Source: Bacteroidota bacterium (GTDB lineage: Bacteria > Bacteroidota > Bacteroidia > Chitinophagales > LD1). From it: 64,000 nucleotides of DNA. Numbering within the stretch: position 1 is the first letter of the stretch; every line of letters starts with the position of its first letter. A program made the translations under genes and the position numbers. Location of the stretch: contig JADKJG010000003.1 in the NCBI GenBank assembly GCA_016722375.1, positions 186,001 to 250,000 on the forward strand, written 5' to 3'. Below are positions 15,930 through 25,758 of this stretch, one piece after another. Below the pieces are notes generated by a model that was given only the letters and a program-made list of their open reading frames with translations, was not told where the DNA came from and searched no databases.

Positions 15930-16991
15930 TTGAAAGGGGTGGATAAAACAAAATTTGGGCAGACATTATTGAAGTGGAACCGGGAGAAGAATAAGCGTCA
16001 GATGCCTTGGAAAGGAGAACGGGATCCTTATTATGTTTGGCTATCTGAAATTATTCTACAGCAAACCAGAGTGGAACAAGGACTGCCCTATTACCTCAAA
16101 TTCAAAGCTGCGTTTCCGGATGTAAAGAGCCTTGCCTTGGCAAAAGAAGATGAGGTGATGAAGTTATGGCAGGGTCTGGGGTATTATTCGCGTGCGCGCA
16201 ATCTGCACGAGAGCGCCAAATACATTCATGAAAGATTAGGCGATAAATTCCCCGATACATTTGTTGAAATAAAGAAACTGAAAGGCATTGGTGATTATAC
16301 GGCTGCGGCCATTTCGTCTTTTGTTTTTGGGGAGAAAAGAGCCGTAGTGGATGGAAATGTTATCCGTGTTTTGGCTCGATATTTCGGAATACAGACTGCT
16401 TTTGATACGACCAAAGGCAAGAAGGAGTTTGCTGTTTTAGCTCAGAAATTGATTGACGAACGATATCCGGGAGAATATAATCAGGCAATTATGGACTTCG
16501 GTGCTGTAGTTTGTACTCCTCAGAAGCCGAAGTGTACAGATTGTCCTTTCAAAAAGACCTGTGTGGCCCTTCTGAAAAACAAGATTGCTTCTTTGCCTAA
16601 AAAAGGTAAAAAGATCGAGATTAAAGATCGTTATTTCAACTACTTGTTGATTCGTTCTTCTAAAGAAATATTTATTCAAAAAAGAGTAGGGAACGATATT
16701 TGGAAAGGATTGTATGAACTGCCTCTCATTGAATCGCCCAAGCCGTTAAGAGCAAATATTCAAAAAGAAGTGCTCAAGTGGATGAGGGCTAATAATTATA
16801 CCATCGCATCTATTTCGGAAAGTATAACACAGAGGTTGTCGCACCGCAATATTCATTTTCAATTTGTTGAAATTGAGGTGAAGAACTTCAGGTCCTTTGC
16901 AGCTCAAGAAGCCCAAAAGGTGAGAATTGTAGATTTGCATAGATTTGCATTTCCAAAGACTATAGATTTGTATTTGGCGAAAAACATTTAA
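15930..16991 (+). CDS. mutY: Adenine DNA glycosylase MutY
   Basis: The 353 residues start at TTG 15930. The catalytic glutamate lies in WLSEIILQQTRVEQGLPYY, the helix-hairpin-helix in LKGIGDYTAAAISSF, the catalytic aspartate in AVVDGNVIRVLAR, and the 4Fe-4S ligands in CTPQKPKCTDCPFKKTC. A C-terminal NUDIX-like domain (about 225-350) recognises 8-oxoG. MutY removes adenine mispaired with 8-oxoguanine. It begins the mutY-ssb-gldE-gldD run, an order I recognise from many Bacteroidota. Confidence 0.96.
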   Translation: MKGVDKTKFGQTLLKWNREKNKRQMPWKGERDPYYVWLSEIILQQTRVEQGLPYYLKFKAAFPDVKSLALAKEDEVMKLWQGLGYYSRARNLHESAKYIHERLGDKFPDTFVEIKKLKGIGDYTAAAISSFVFGEKRAVVDGNVIRVLARYFGIQTAFDTTKGKKEFAVLAQKLIDERYPGEYNQAIMDFGAVVCTPQKPKCTDCPFKKTCVALLKNKIASLPKKGKKIEIKDRYFNYLLIRSSKEIFIQKRVGNDIWKGLYELPLIESPKPLRANIQKEVLKWMRANNYTIASISESITQRLSHRNIHFQFVEIEVKNFRSFAAQEAQKVRIVDLHRFAFPKTIDLYLAKNI

Positions 16992-17027
16992 CTTAGACAC
17001 TATTATTTACCTAAAAAACATCAAACC

Positions 17028-17468
17028 ATGATCAACAAAGTATTTTTAATCGGAAGGCTTGGGAAGGATCCTGTGATTAAGCATTTTCAAAATGATAGTG
17101 CGATTGCAGAGTTTACGCTAGCTACAGACGACAGCTATAAAGACAAGCAAGGAAATAAGGTGGAGCAAACCGACTGGCATAACATTAAAATGCCCTTTAA
17201 ATGGCAGGCTGAAATCGCTGAGAAATATCTAAAGAAAGGGGGGCTAATTCACATCGAAGGAAAAATCAAAACCCGCTCTTATGACGACAAGGACGGAAAC
17301 AAAAGGTATATCACGGAAGTGGTGGTCGAAAGCTTCAAAATGTTGGACAGCAAGAAGGATAGCGGAGGTTATTCTCAAAGCAGTTCAGCACCTTCGTCAG
17401 AAGATACACCAGTTGCCTCCAACACTTCATCTGCCTCAAGTGCCGTTGAAGACGATCTGCCATTTTGA
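17028..17468 (+). CDS. ssb: Single-stranded DNA-binding protein
   Basis: The 146 residues have an OB fold (INKVFLIGRLGKDPVIKHF, WHNIKMPFKWQAEIAEKYLKKGGLIHIEGKI, YITEVVVESFKML) and a disordered Ser/Pro-rich linker that ends in EDDLPF, the acidic tip that recruits repair and replication partners. It follows mutY by 36 bp. Length and tip are normal. Confidence 0.97.
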   Translation: MINKVFLIGRLGKDPVIKHFQNDSAIAEFTLATDDSYKDKQGNKVEQTDWHNIKMPFKWQAEIAEKYLKKGGLIHIEGKIKTRSYDDKDGNKRYITEVVVESFKMLDSKKDSGGYSQSSSAPSSEDTPVASNTSSASSAVEDDLPF

Positions 17469-17576
17469 TTATCATAATACCAAAATGAGGACTACCAGAA
17501 TAATTCATTTACCAGCTTTCCTGAATTGTTTTGTTAGTCCTTTTTTAATACCTAAAATACCGAACGGTTATCTTTC

Positions 17577-18907
17577 ATGGACTTAGTTTTATTAGAAGCT
17601 TTTATCAACTTTCCTGATAGTTCCGTATTTTTTGCCAATCTGATTATTCTGGTGCTTATGAGTGTTTCCGCACTGATGTCTGCGTCGGAAATCGCCTTTT
17701 TTTCTCTAACAAATGTAGAGCTCAATACATTAAGAGAAAGTAGCAATAGCTCCGACAACCGGGTAGCAAAATTATTAGACCGTCCCCGTGATTTGTTGAC
17801 TACTATTCTAGTGATTAACAATTTAGCCAATGTTGGAATTATCATCACCGCCTATTTTGTCACCAAGCAGATGTTTAATTTTCAGGATGTAAATCTTGGA
17901 TTTATTCAGATCCCCGGATTAGTTGCGGAGTTCCTTTGGAATGTGGTTATTGTCACTTTCTTCCTAATGTTATTTGGTGAGGCCACTCCCAAAATATATG
18001 CCACTCACAACAAGCAAAAAGTCTCGCGATTGATGAGCAGCACTATGTTGTTGCTGGTGAATTTTTTAAAGCCGCTGAACTTCTTTCTAATCGGTGCTGC
18101 TAAATTCTGGGAAAAAAGATTGAAGAAACTGCGCTCTGATATAGCCATTGAAGAAATCAATAAGGCTATAGAAATTACGGTAGAAAAAAAGGAATCGAAG
18201 CATGATGCCAACTTGTTGAAAGGGATTGTTCATTTTGGAAATATCATGGTTAAACAGGTGATGCGTCCACGCACCGAAATGATTTCATTGGATAATGAAA
18301 TGAATTTAGGGACTTGATACGTTCTATATTGGATAGCGGATATTCTCGTTATCCGGTTTACAAGGGTACTCCAGACCATATTGTCGGTGTGTTGAATATC
18401 AAAGACATTGTTTAACACTTGAACCAAGACGATCATTTTGGGTGGCAGAGTTTAATTAGGGAGCCGTTCTTCGTTCCGGAAACCAAAAAAATTGATGATT
18501 TACTTCGTGAAATGCAAGGTAACCGCAAACATCTGGCAGTAGTAGTGGATGAGTTCGGCGGCACTTCGGGTATCATTACGCTCGAAGATATCGTCGAAGA
18601 AGTTGTAGGGGATATTTCCGACGAATTCGATGTTACAAGTGACAATGGATTCAAAAAACTGGATGACAAAAACTTTTTGTTCGATGGGAAAACGCAATTA
18701 GTGGATATAGCCCGGTTCATGGAGATGGATACAGATCCATTTGCAGAGGTGAAAAATGACGCTGAAACTCTGGCTGGGTTAGTGTTAGAAATTGCGGGTA
18801 AAATCCCTAAAATTGGAGACGACATCAGATATGCCGGTTACAAGTTCAATATTATATCAGTTATAAATAATCGAGTCGAAAAAGTGAAAGTGACCAATGA
18901 ATCATAG
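17577..18907 (+). CDS. gldE: Gliding motility-associated protein GldE, interrupted by a frameshift and a stop
   Basis: The gene is a CorC/HlyC-type membrane protein: a DUF21 domain with about four membrane segments (residues 15-200), two CBS domains and a CorC_HlyC domain (LAVVVDEFGGTSGIITLEDIVEEVVGDISDEFD; AGLVLEIAGKIPKIGDDIRYAGYKFNI). The first frame stops at 18315 just after RPRTEMISLDNEMNLG. The homologous continuation (DLIRSILDSGYSRYPVYKG) is in the +2 frame from 18311, so one G of GGG at 18309-18311 appears extra. In that second frame a TAA at 18413 breaks the reading again inside NIKDIV-HLNQDD. Two lesions in one gene suggest either decay or poor sequence. gldD follows directly. GldE supports GldD in gliding/T9SS. 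Confidence 0.88.
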
Positions 18908-18942
18908 CGTGTTTATTGCCATAAAAAAAACTACTAGTCTTT

Positions 18943-19545
18943 ATGCGCTCATCTTTCTCTTTTTATATCGCTATTACCTTCTTCACTCTTCTTAGCCTTA
19001 GTTCATGTCAGGAAGATTATGCGCCAAAACCAAAAGCTTATCCCCGCGTAATTTTTCCAGAAAGGAAATATGAGCTTTTCGATCCTGTAGGTTGTCCGTT
19101 TCAGTTTGAAAAGCCCGTATATGCACAAGTAACGCGCGATTCTATTTTCTTCGGTGAGAAACTATCAAACGACCAATGTTGGTTTAATGTTGTTTTTCCG
19201 AGTTTCAATGGAACCATTAATCTCACCTATAAAGAAATAATGGACACGATACCGCTAGGGAAGTTGATTGAAGATGCGCATAAACTAGCCTACAAACACA
19301 CCAGAAAGGCAAATTATATTGATGAAATCAGAGTGGAAAACCCTTATAACGTCCGGGGTATATTATACGATGTGGGCGGAGACGCAGCCAGCAATGTTCA
19401 ATTCTATCTGACAGACAGTTCCAAGCATTTCATTCGGGGTGCTCTTTATTTTTACAACACGCCCAATAGCGACAGCATGGCACCGGTGTTGGATTTTGTG
19501 AAGGAGGATATGAGAATGATGCTGAAAACCTTCCGGTGGAAATGA
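18943..19545 (+). CDS. gldD: Gliding motility lipoprotein GldD
   Basis: The 200-residue protein has a lipoprotein signal with lipobox LSSC (cysteine near residue 22), then YPRVIFPERKYELFDPVGCPFQFEKPVYAQV and CWFNVVFPSFNGTINLTYKEI, which are characteristic of GldD. It is anchored in the envelope and needed for gliding and type IX secretion in Flavobacterium. It follows gldE by 35 bp as in other Bacteroidota. The reading frame is intact, unlike gldE. Confidence 0.93.
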   Translation: MRSSFSFYIAITFFTLLSLSSCQEDYAPKPKAYPRVIFPERKYELFDPVGCPFQFEKPVYAQVTRDSIFFGEKLSNDQCWFNVVFPSFNGTINLTYKEIMDTIPLGKLIEDAHKLAYKHTRKANYIDEIRVENPYNVRGILYDVGGDAASNVQFYLTDSSKHFIRGALYFYNTPNSDSMAPVLDFVKEDMRMMLKTFRWK

Positions 19546-19563
19546 ATTACGAAGGCTTAACGC

Positions 19564-19592
19564 TTTGAGTTTCTCCAAATTCATTAGGTTTG
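19564..19592 (+). promoter_or_regulatory. Candidate Bacteroidota promoter for guaB
   Basis: TTTG at 19564-19567 and TAGGTTTG at 19585-19592 are spaced by 17 bp and fit the Bacteroidota -33/-7 consensus (TTG, TAnnTTTG). The -7 box ends only 3 bp before the guaB ATG at 19596, so the transcript would be almost leaderless. Confidence 0.5.
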
Positions 19593-19595
19593 CAC

Positions 19596-21077
19596 ATGGC
19601 AAGCAAAAACTCTTTTCCCGAAAAATTTTCTAATGAAGGAATCACCTTCGACGATGTATTGCTCGTTCCGGCATATAGCGAAATTCTTCCACGAGATGTG
19701 GATACCCGCTCTCGTTTAACCAGAAATATTGAAGTAAACGTACCCTTGGCTTCTGCCGCTATGGATACCGTAACGGAATCAGCTTTGGCGATAGCCATTG
19801 CGCGCGAAGGTGGTATTGGTATTCTTCATAAAAACATGAGTATTGAAAAGCAGGCTGAAATGGTGCGCAAGGTAAAACGCGCCGATTCAGGAATGATTAT
19901 GGATCCCATCACGATGAGTGAAGAAGGCACGGTGGCACAGGCTTTTCGGATTATGAGTGAAAATAAAATCGGTGGCATTCCTATTATAAATAATAATGGG
20001 AAACTGATTGGTATTCTGACTAACCGGGATCTTCGTTTTGAGAAAAACATGAAACGGAAAGTAACAGACATCATGACCGTAGAGCATCTCATTACCGCAC
20101 CCAAAGGAACGGATCTGAAACAAGCAGAGAAAATTTTGGAGCGATATAAAATTGAGAAATTACCGGTAGTAGATAAAGGAGGAAAATTGGTTGGACTGAT
20201 TACTTACAAGGATATTTTAAAGGTCAAGAACCATCCAAATTCATCGAAAGATAAGTTTGGAAGATTGCTGTGTGGTGCTGCCGTCGGTGTAACAGATGAT
20301 ATGTTGCTAAGAATAGAAGCCCTTGCGGCGGTTAGTGTAGATGTAGTTTGCATTGATACGGCTCATGGACATTCGCGAGGTGTTCTACTTGCGGTGAAAA
20401 AAGCAAAGCAGACCTTTAAACACATTGATATTGTTGGTGGAAATATTGCTACTGAAGAAGCTGCCAAAGCATTGATTGATGCAGGAGTAGATGGCGTGAA
20501 AGTGGGCGTAGGCCCGGGCTCAATCTGCACTACGCGCATTGTAGCCGGTGTAGGGGTGCCTCAACTTTCTGCTATTCACAATGCGGCGAAAGCGGCGAAG
20601 AAAAGTGGTGTACCCATCATTGCTGATGGAGGCATTCGTTATACAGGCGATATTGTTAAAGCGATTGCTGCCGGTGCAGATACGGTTATGGCCGGTGGTA
20701 TCTTTGCGGGTACGGACGAAAGCCCGGGTGAAACGATTATTTATGAAGGAAGGAAGTTTAAATCTTATCGCGGCATGGGGTCGGTAGAGGCGATGCAAGA
20801 AGGAAGCAAAGACCGCTACTTTCAAGATGTGGAGGACGATATTAAAAAGTTAGTGCCCGAAGGAATTGTGGGGCGGGTTCCTTTTAAAGGGAGTGTGCAA
20901 GAAGTGATGTATCAGTACATCGGAGGTTTGCGTGCCGGTATGGGTTATTGTGGTGCGAAGAATATCAAGGCCTTACAACTGGCAAAATTTGTACGCATCA
21001 CAAATGCAGGTATGCAAGAAAGCCATCCACACGATGTGATGATTACAAAAGAGAGTCCAAATTATTCAAGAAAATAA
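19596..21077 (+). CDS. guaB: IMP dehydrogenase
   Basis: GuaB oxidises IMP to XMP with NAD in GMP synthesis. From ATG 19596 it has 493 residues. A TIM barrel is interrupted by a CBS pair (about residues 97-215, MDPITMSEEGTVAQAFRIMSENKIGGIPIINNNGKLIGI). The active-site loop GPGSICTTRIVAGVGVPQ has the catalytic cysteine, followed by ADGGIRYTGDIVKAIAAGADTVMAGG and YRGMGSVEAM. The upstream TTG in the frame adds two residues only and lies in the promoter box, so ATG is preferred. Followed by pheS after 10 bp. Confidence 0.97.
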   Translation: MASKNSFPEKFSNEGITFDDVLLVPAYSEILPRDVDTRSRLTRNIEVNVPLASAAMDTVTESALAIAIAREGGIGILHKNMSIEKQAEMVRKVKRADSGMIMDPITMSEEGTVAQAFRIMSENKIGGIPIINNNGKLIGILTNRDLRFEKNMKRKVTDIMTVEHLITAPKGTDLKQAEKILERYKIEKLPVVDKGGKLVGLITYKDILKVKNHPNSSKDKFGRLLCGAAVGVTDDMLLRIEALAAVSVDVVCIDTAHGHSRGVLLAVKKAKQTFKHIDIVGGNIATEEAAKALIDAGVDGVKVGVGPGSICTTRIVAGVGVPQLSAIHNAAKAAKKSGVPIIADGGIRYTGDIVKAIAAGADTVMAGGIFAGTDESPGETIIYEGRKFKSYRGMGSVEAMQEGSKDRYFQDVEDDIKKLVPEGIVGRVPFKGSVQEVMYQYIGGLRAGMGYCGAKNIKALQLAKFVRITNAGMQESHPHDVMITKESPNYSRK

Positions 21078-21087
21078 TCCATTTATC

Positions 21088-22119
21088 GTGCAAGAAATTT
21101 TTGATAAAGCCAATGCTGTATTAAAGAAAATAAAAAGCGCCACTCCCGGTAATGCGGAAGAGTTGGAGCAGTTTCGTATTAAATATCTCGGAACGAAAAG
21201 TGTATTGAAAGATTTGTTCGGGGCGATGGCTCAACTGCCGGGGGAACGCAAGAAAGAGTATGGACAGTTGATGAATACGCTGAAGGCGACTGCTGAAAGC
21301 AAATTTGAAGAACTGAAATTATCAACCGGAAGTGAAAAATCTTTGTCAGCGGAGATTCCCGACCTGACTGCTCCCGGTTATGATATTCCTCTTGGTACGC
21401 GCCATCCCTTGAGTATTATCAAAAACAAGATGATTGATATTTTTTCGCGCATCGGCTTTGTGGTGGCGGAAGGGCCGGAGATTGAAGATGACTGGCACAA
21501 CTTCACCGCGCTGAACACGCCTCCCGATCATCCGGCGCGAGATATGCAGGATACTTTTTTTTTGACGGAAGATAAGAACTGGATGTTGCGGACGCATACC
21601 TCTTCTGTTCAAATCAGAAAGATGGAAAACGAAAAGCCTCCGATGCGCTATATATTCCCAGGTAGGGTTTATCGCAACGAAACAATTTCTGCAAGGGCGC
21701 ATTGCACTTTCCATCAGGTGGAGGGATTGTATATTGACCAAGACGTTTCTTTCGCTGACCTGAAACAAACGATGTTCTATTTTGCTCAGGAGATGTTTGG
21801 AAGGAATGTGGAGATACGTTTTCGCCCCTCTTTTTTTCCGTTTACGGAACCGAGTGCAGAGGTAGATATTTCGTGTTTTGTTTGTGGCGGTTCGGGTTGT
21901 CCTGTTTGCAAACATTCGGGCTGGGTGGAGATTGGTGGTTGCGGCATGGTGGACCCTTCGGTGATGGAGAATTGCAAGATTGACCCTAATAAATATTCTG
22001 GTTTTGCCTTCGGGATGGGTATTGAGCGCATCACGATGCTGAAATATCAGATCAATGACCTGCGACATTTCTTAGAGAATGATGTTCGTTTTCTGAAGCA
22101 GTTTGTGTCGGCGGTGTAG
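21088..22119 (+). CDS. pheS: Phenylalanine-tRNA ligase alpha subunit
   Basis: The 343-residue protein starts at GTG 21088. An N-terminal coiled-coil tRNA-binding arm (1-90) precedes the class II aminoacyl-tRNA synthetase core: HPLSIIKNKMIDIFSRIGFVVAEGPEIEDDWHNF, motif 2 FPGRVYRNETISARAHCTFHQVEGL, and motif 3 FAFGMGIERITMLKY. A cysteine-rich insertion (CFVCGGSGCPVCKHSGW) may bind zinc. The beta subunit gene is not in the window; separation of pheS and pheT is usual in Bacteroidota. Ten bp after guaB, probably the same transcript. Confidence 0.97.
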   Translation: MQEIFDKANAVLKKIKSATPGNAEELEQFRIKYLGTKSVLKDLFGAMAQLPGERKKEYGQLMNTLKATAESKFEELKLSTGSEKSLSAEIPDLTAPGYDIPLGTRHPLSIIKNKMIDIFSRIGFVVAEGPEIEDDWHNFTALNTPPDHPARDMQDTFFLTEDKNWMLRTHTSSVQIRKMENEKPPMRYIFPGRVYRNETISARAHCTFHQVEGLYIDQDVSFADLKQTMFYFAQEMFGRNVEIRFRPSFFPFTEPSAEVDISCFVCGGSGCPVCKHSGWVEIGGCGMVDPSVMENCKIDPNKYSGFAFGMGIERITMLKYQINDLRHFLENDVRFLKQFVSAV

Positions 22120-22156
22120 GCGCGCCATTTTCTATCTAAAAAACACCTGAAACGTG

Positions 22157-22164
22157 TATCTTCG
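22157..22164 (+). promoter_or_regulatory. Possible -7 box upstream of aconitase
   Basis: TATCTTCG at 22157-22164 resembles the TAnnTTTG box of Bacteroidota and lies 23 bp before the aconitase ATG. A -33 element is not clear. Confidence 0.3.
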
Positions 22165-22187
22165 CGACTCAAACAAAAAATAACAAT

Positions 22188-24454
22188 ATGGCATTTGATA
22201 TTGAGATGATAAAGAAGGTGTATGCTGCATTACCTTCAAAAATTGCAGCGGCTCGGAAGGTATTGAACCGCCCGATGACCCTGACGGAGAAAATTCTTTA
22301 TGCGCATTTGCATGGCGAGCAGAAGTTGGAAGACTTTGGGCGCGGAAAGGCTTATGTGGATTTTGCTCCAGACCGGGTGGCGATGCAGGATGCGACGGCG
22401 CAGATGGCTTTGTTGCAGTTTATGCAAGCAGGTCGTCCGCAGGTGGCGGTGCCTTCTACGGTGCATTGCGATCACTTGATCACGGCGAAGAACGGTGCGA
22501 AGACGGATTTGCAGCAGGCGATTTCGGGAAATAAAGAGGTGTATGATTTTTTGGCTTCGGTATCGAATAAGTATGGCATTGGTTTTTGGAAGCCGGGTGC
22601 GGGAATTATTCACCAGGTGATTATTGAAAATTATGCTTTCCCCGGAGGGCTGATGATTGGAACAGATTCTCATACGGTGAATGCCGGTGGTTTGGGAATG
22701 ATTGCCATTGGTGTGGGTGGCGCAGATGCTTGCGACGTGATGGCGGGTTTGGCTTGGGAGTTGAAACAACCGAAACTGATTGGTGTGAAGTTGACAGGAA
22801 AGCTGAATGGCTGGACGGCATCGAAGGATGTGATTAATAAAGTGGCGGGAATTTTGACCGTGAAAGGCGGAACCGGTGCCATTGTTGAATATTTTGGTGA
22901 AGGAGCTTTGTCGCTGAGTTGTACCGGTAAGGGTACGATTTGCAATATGGGTGCTGAAATAGGTGCTACGACTTCGACCTTTGGATATGATGAAAGTATG
23001 GCTCGCTATCTGCGCGCAACGGATAGAGCCGAGATAGCTGATTTGGCTAATGATATCCGTGAACACTTGACCGGTGACCCGGAGGTGTATGCAAATCCCG
23101 AAAAGTATTTTGATCAGGTGATTGAAATCAACCTGAGTGAATTAGAGCCTCACATCAACGGACCTTATACGCCTGATTTGGCATGGCCGCTTTCTAAATT
23201 TAAAGACGCGGTGAAAGAAAACGGATGGCCGGAAAGTTGGAAGTTGCTTTGATTGGTTCTTGCACGAACTCATCTTATGAAGATATGGCGCGCGCGGCCT
23301 CTGTAGCAAAACAGGCTTTGGCAAAAAATGTAAAAGCAAAATCGGAGTTTACAGTTACGCCCGGTTCGGAACAAATTCGTTTCACGATTGAGCGCGATGG
23401 CTTGTTGGATACGTTTGAGGCTATCGGCGGAATGGTGTTGGCCAATGCCTGTGGGCCGTGTATTGGTCAATGGGTGCGTCATCTGGACGACCCGAACAGA
23501 AAGAATTCGATTCTGACTTCTTATAACCGAAATTTTGCGAAGCGAAATGACGGCAATCAAAGTACACACGCTTTTGTTGCTTCTCCCGAAATCGTTACGG
23601 CTTTTGCTTTGGCAGGTTCTTTGGCGTTTAATCCGCTGACCGATACGTTGACGAATGAAAAAGGGGAGCAGGTAAAATTAGACCCGCCAACGGGTGATGA
23701 ATTGCCGAAGAACGGCTTTGCAGTAGAAGATGCAGGATTTATTGCTCCGGCAAAAGACGGAAGCAATGTGGAAGTGAAAGTAGCTATTGCTTCGGACCGT
23801 CTGCAACTGTTGGCTCCATTCACAGCTTGGGAAGGAACAGATTTGAAAGGATTGAAACTACTGATTAAAGCCAAAGGGAAATGTACTACCGATCATATTT
23901 CGATGGCAGGCCCTTGGTTGAAATATCGCGGGCATCTGGATAACATCTCCAACAACATGCTGATTGGAGCAGAGAATTTCTTTAATGGGAAAGCTAATAC
24001 GGTTAAGAATCAACTGACCGGACAATACGGAGAAGTGCCTGCAGTTCAGCGTGCTTATAAAGCGGCAGGTATTGGTTCGATTGTAGTGGGGGATGAAAAT
24101 TATGGTGAAGGGTCATCGCGCGAACACGCGGCGATGGAGCCACGGTTCTTAGGCGTTCGTGCTATTCTGGTTAAATCATTTGCGCGGATACACGAAACAA
24201 ATTTGAAGAAGCAAGGAATGTTGGCGCTCACCTTTGTGAACAAGGATGATTACAACAAGATTCAGGAAGATGATGAGTTGGATATTCTCGGACTCACTTC
24301 TTTCACTCCCGGAAAAAATCTTTCTATTCAGCTAACGCATAAAGACGGAAACAAAGAAACGTTTGAAGTAGCGCAAACCTACAATGCGCCACAGATAGAG
24401 TGGTTCAAAGCCGGTGGCGCTTTGAATATCATCCGCAAGCAAGTGGCGGGATAA
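22188..24454 (+). CDS. acn: Aconitate hydratase, split by a one-base deletion
   Basis: Aconitase interconverts citrate and isocitrate in the TCA cycle. The N-terminal frame (22188-23252) carries MIGTDSHTVNAGGLGMIAIGVGGADA. The C-terminal frame (to 24454) carries GSCTNSSYEDM and ANACGPCIGQW, together supplying the three 4Fe-4S cysteines, and the swivel domain with GDENYGEGSSREHAAMEPR. The frames join at 23231-23240 (GGAAAGTTGG): one more A in the A-run restores WPEKLEVALIGSCTNSS. The complete product would be about 756 residues, the mitochondrial-type length. A homopolymer deletion in an essential TCA gene with otherwise perfect sequence looks like a sequencing error. Confidence 0.93.
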
Positions 24455-24523
24455 ATAGACAATCACAAAAAATGATGCGAAACGCGGGGAAATCTCCCTG
24501 CACTTTTCTTTTATTTTCCCGCC

Positions 24524-25684
24524 GTGAAAAAATGGATAGTCATCCTGACGATGTCGGCAGCAATTACAGTAGCCATAGGCTACTGTTTCAGGCCTGGAGA
24601 AGAATCAAAACATTATAATGCCTCTGTTCCTCTTTCATTACGACCGGATAGGCACGCTGAACTTCTTTATCATCGCCTTGACACTTTTTTTACCAACCGG
24701 AGTATCCAAAACGGGTTTAGCGGCAGTGTACTGATTTCGATGAAGGGGAAACCGGTCTATGAAAAATGTTTCGGCTGGTGTGATTATCGGAATAAGGATT
24801 TAATGCATGACACCGCCGCCTTTCAATTAGCCTCTGTTTCAAAAAACTTTACTGCCACTGCCCTTCTCTGGTGTATTGAGCGCAATTTGTTGTCGGTGGA
24901 CGATTCCCTTCAAAAGTTTTTTCCCGAACTGCCTTATAAAGGTATCACGGTGCAACAAATGCTTTGCCACCGTTCGGGCTTGCCCAACTATCTTTATTTT
25001 TGCTCCGGGAAATGTAACCGCGGAACCTACCTGACTAATGCAGATGTCATCCGCATTATGGCTAAAGAAAAGCCGGGAGCCTACGCGCAACCCAATAAGA
25101 AATTTGAATACTGCAACACGAATTATCTGTTACTGGCTTCTATTGTAGAAAAGGTGAGCGGCAAGAGATTTCATGACTTTATGAAAGAGACATTTTTCAA
25201 TCCTCTGGGAATGAACCACAGTTTTATCTATGATTTTAAGGACAGTGCAGACCGCAAAACCGCCATCAGTTACAATACACGATGGCAGATTCAACCGGAT
25301 GACTGCTTTGACGGGGTTGTAGGCGACAAAGGCGTTTATTCCACCGTCGAGGATATGTTCAAGTGGGATATGGCTTTTTATGAGGGCAAGTTATTGTCGC
25401 AACAAATGTTGAAGGAGGCTTATGCGCCACGAAGTTTCGAGCATCCGGGCAATCGCAACTATGGGTATGGATGGCGCCTGATGAAAAAAATGGATGGAGA
25501 ATATCTGGTTTATCACAATGGCTGGTGGCATGGCAACAACACCGTTTTTTGCCGCAACATTCAGGACACTACTTCTATCATTATTCTATCAAACAAGTTC
25601 AATCGCTACGTTTATAATGTTCGCCCAATATGGGAAATCTTGTATGGAGCCGTGGATGATACCGCGTCATTCGGTGAGGAGTGA
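24524..25684 (+). CDS. Serine hydrolase, class C beta-lactamase/PBP-like
   Basis: The 386-residue protein starts at GTG 24524. It has a signal or anchor segment (IVILTMSAAITVAIGYCF) and a beta-lactamase-type domain: SVSK with the nucleophile serine (about residue 104), YCN as the second motif in KFEYCNTNYLLLASIVEKVSG, and HNG replacing KTG near residue 330 in YLVYHNGWWHGNN. Such proteins are esterases, D-amino acid peptidases or carboxypeptidases; true beta-lactamase activity is not implied. The protein is likely periplasmic. It follows aconitase by 69 bp. Confidence 0.87.
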   Translation: MKKWIVILTMSAAITVAIGYCFRPGEESKHYNASVPLSLRPDRHAELLYHRLDTFFTNRSIQNGFSGSVLISMKGKPVYEKCFGWCDYRNKDLMHDTAAFQLASVSKNFTATALLWCIERNLLSVDDSLQKFFPELPYKGITVQQMLCHRSGLPNYLYFCSGKCNRGTYLTNADVIRIMAKEKPGAYAQPNKKFEYCNTNYLLLASIVEKVSGKRFHDFMKETFFNPLGMNHSFIYDFKDSADRKTAISYNTRWQIQPDDCFDGVVGDKGVYSTVEDMFKWDMAFYEGKLLSQQMLKEAYAPRSFEHPGNRNYGYGWRLMKKMDGEYLVYHNGWWHGNNTVFCRNIQDTTSIIILSNKFNRYVYNVRPIWEILYGAVDDTASFGEE

Positions 25685-25758
25685 GGCTATTCTAACCTTG
25701 TTAATATTTCTTCGCTCTTAATTTATAAGGCTTCTCATATTCGCACATTCAGTTTTTT

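Noticed and set aside
22188..24454. Aconitase as two genuine subunit genes
   Set aside because: The frames overlap by 28 bp within one continuous domain and a single A restores a normal protein; this is not the LeuC/LeuD type split.
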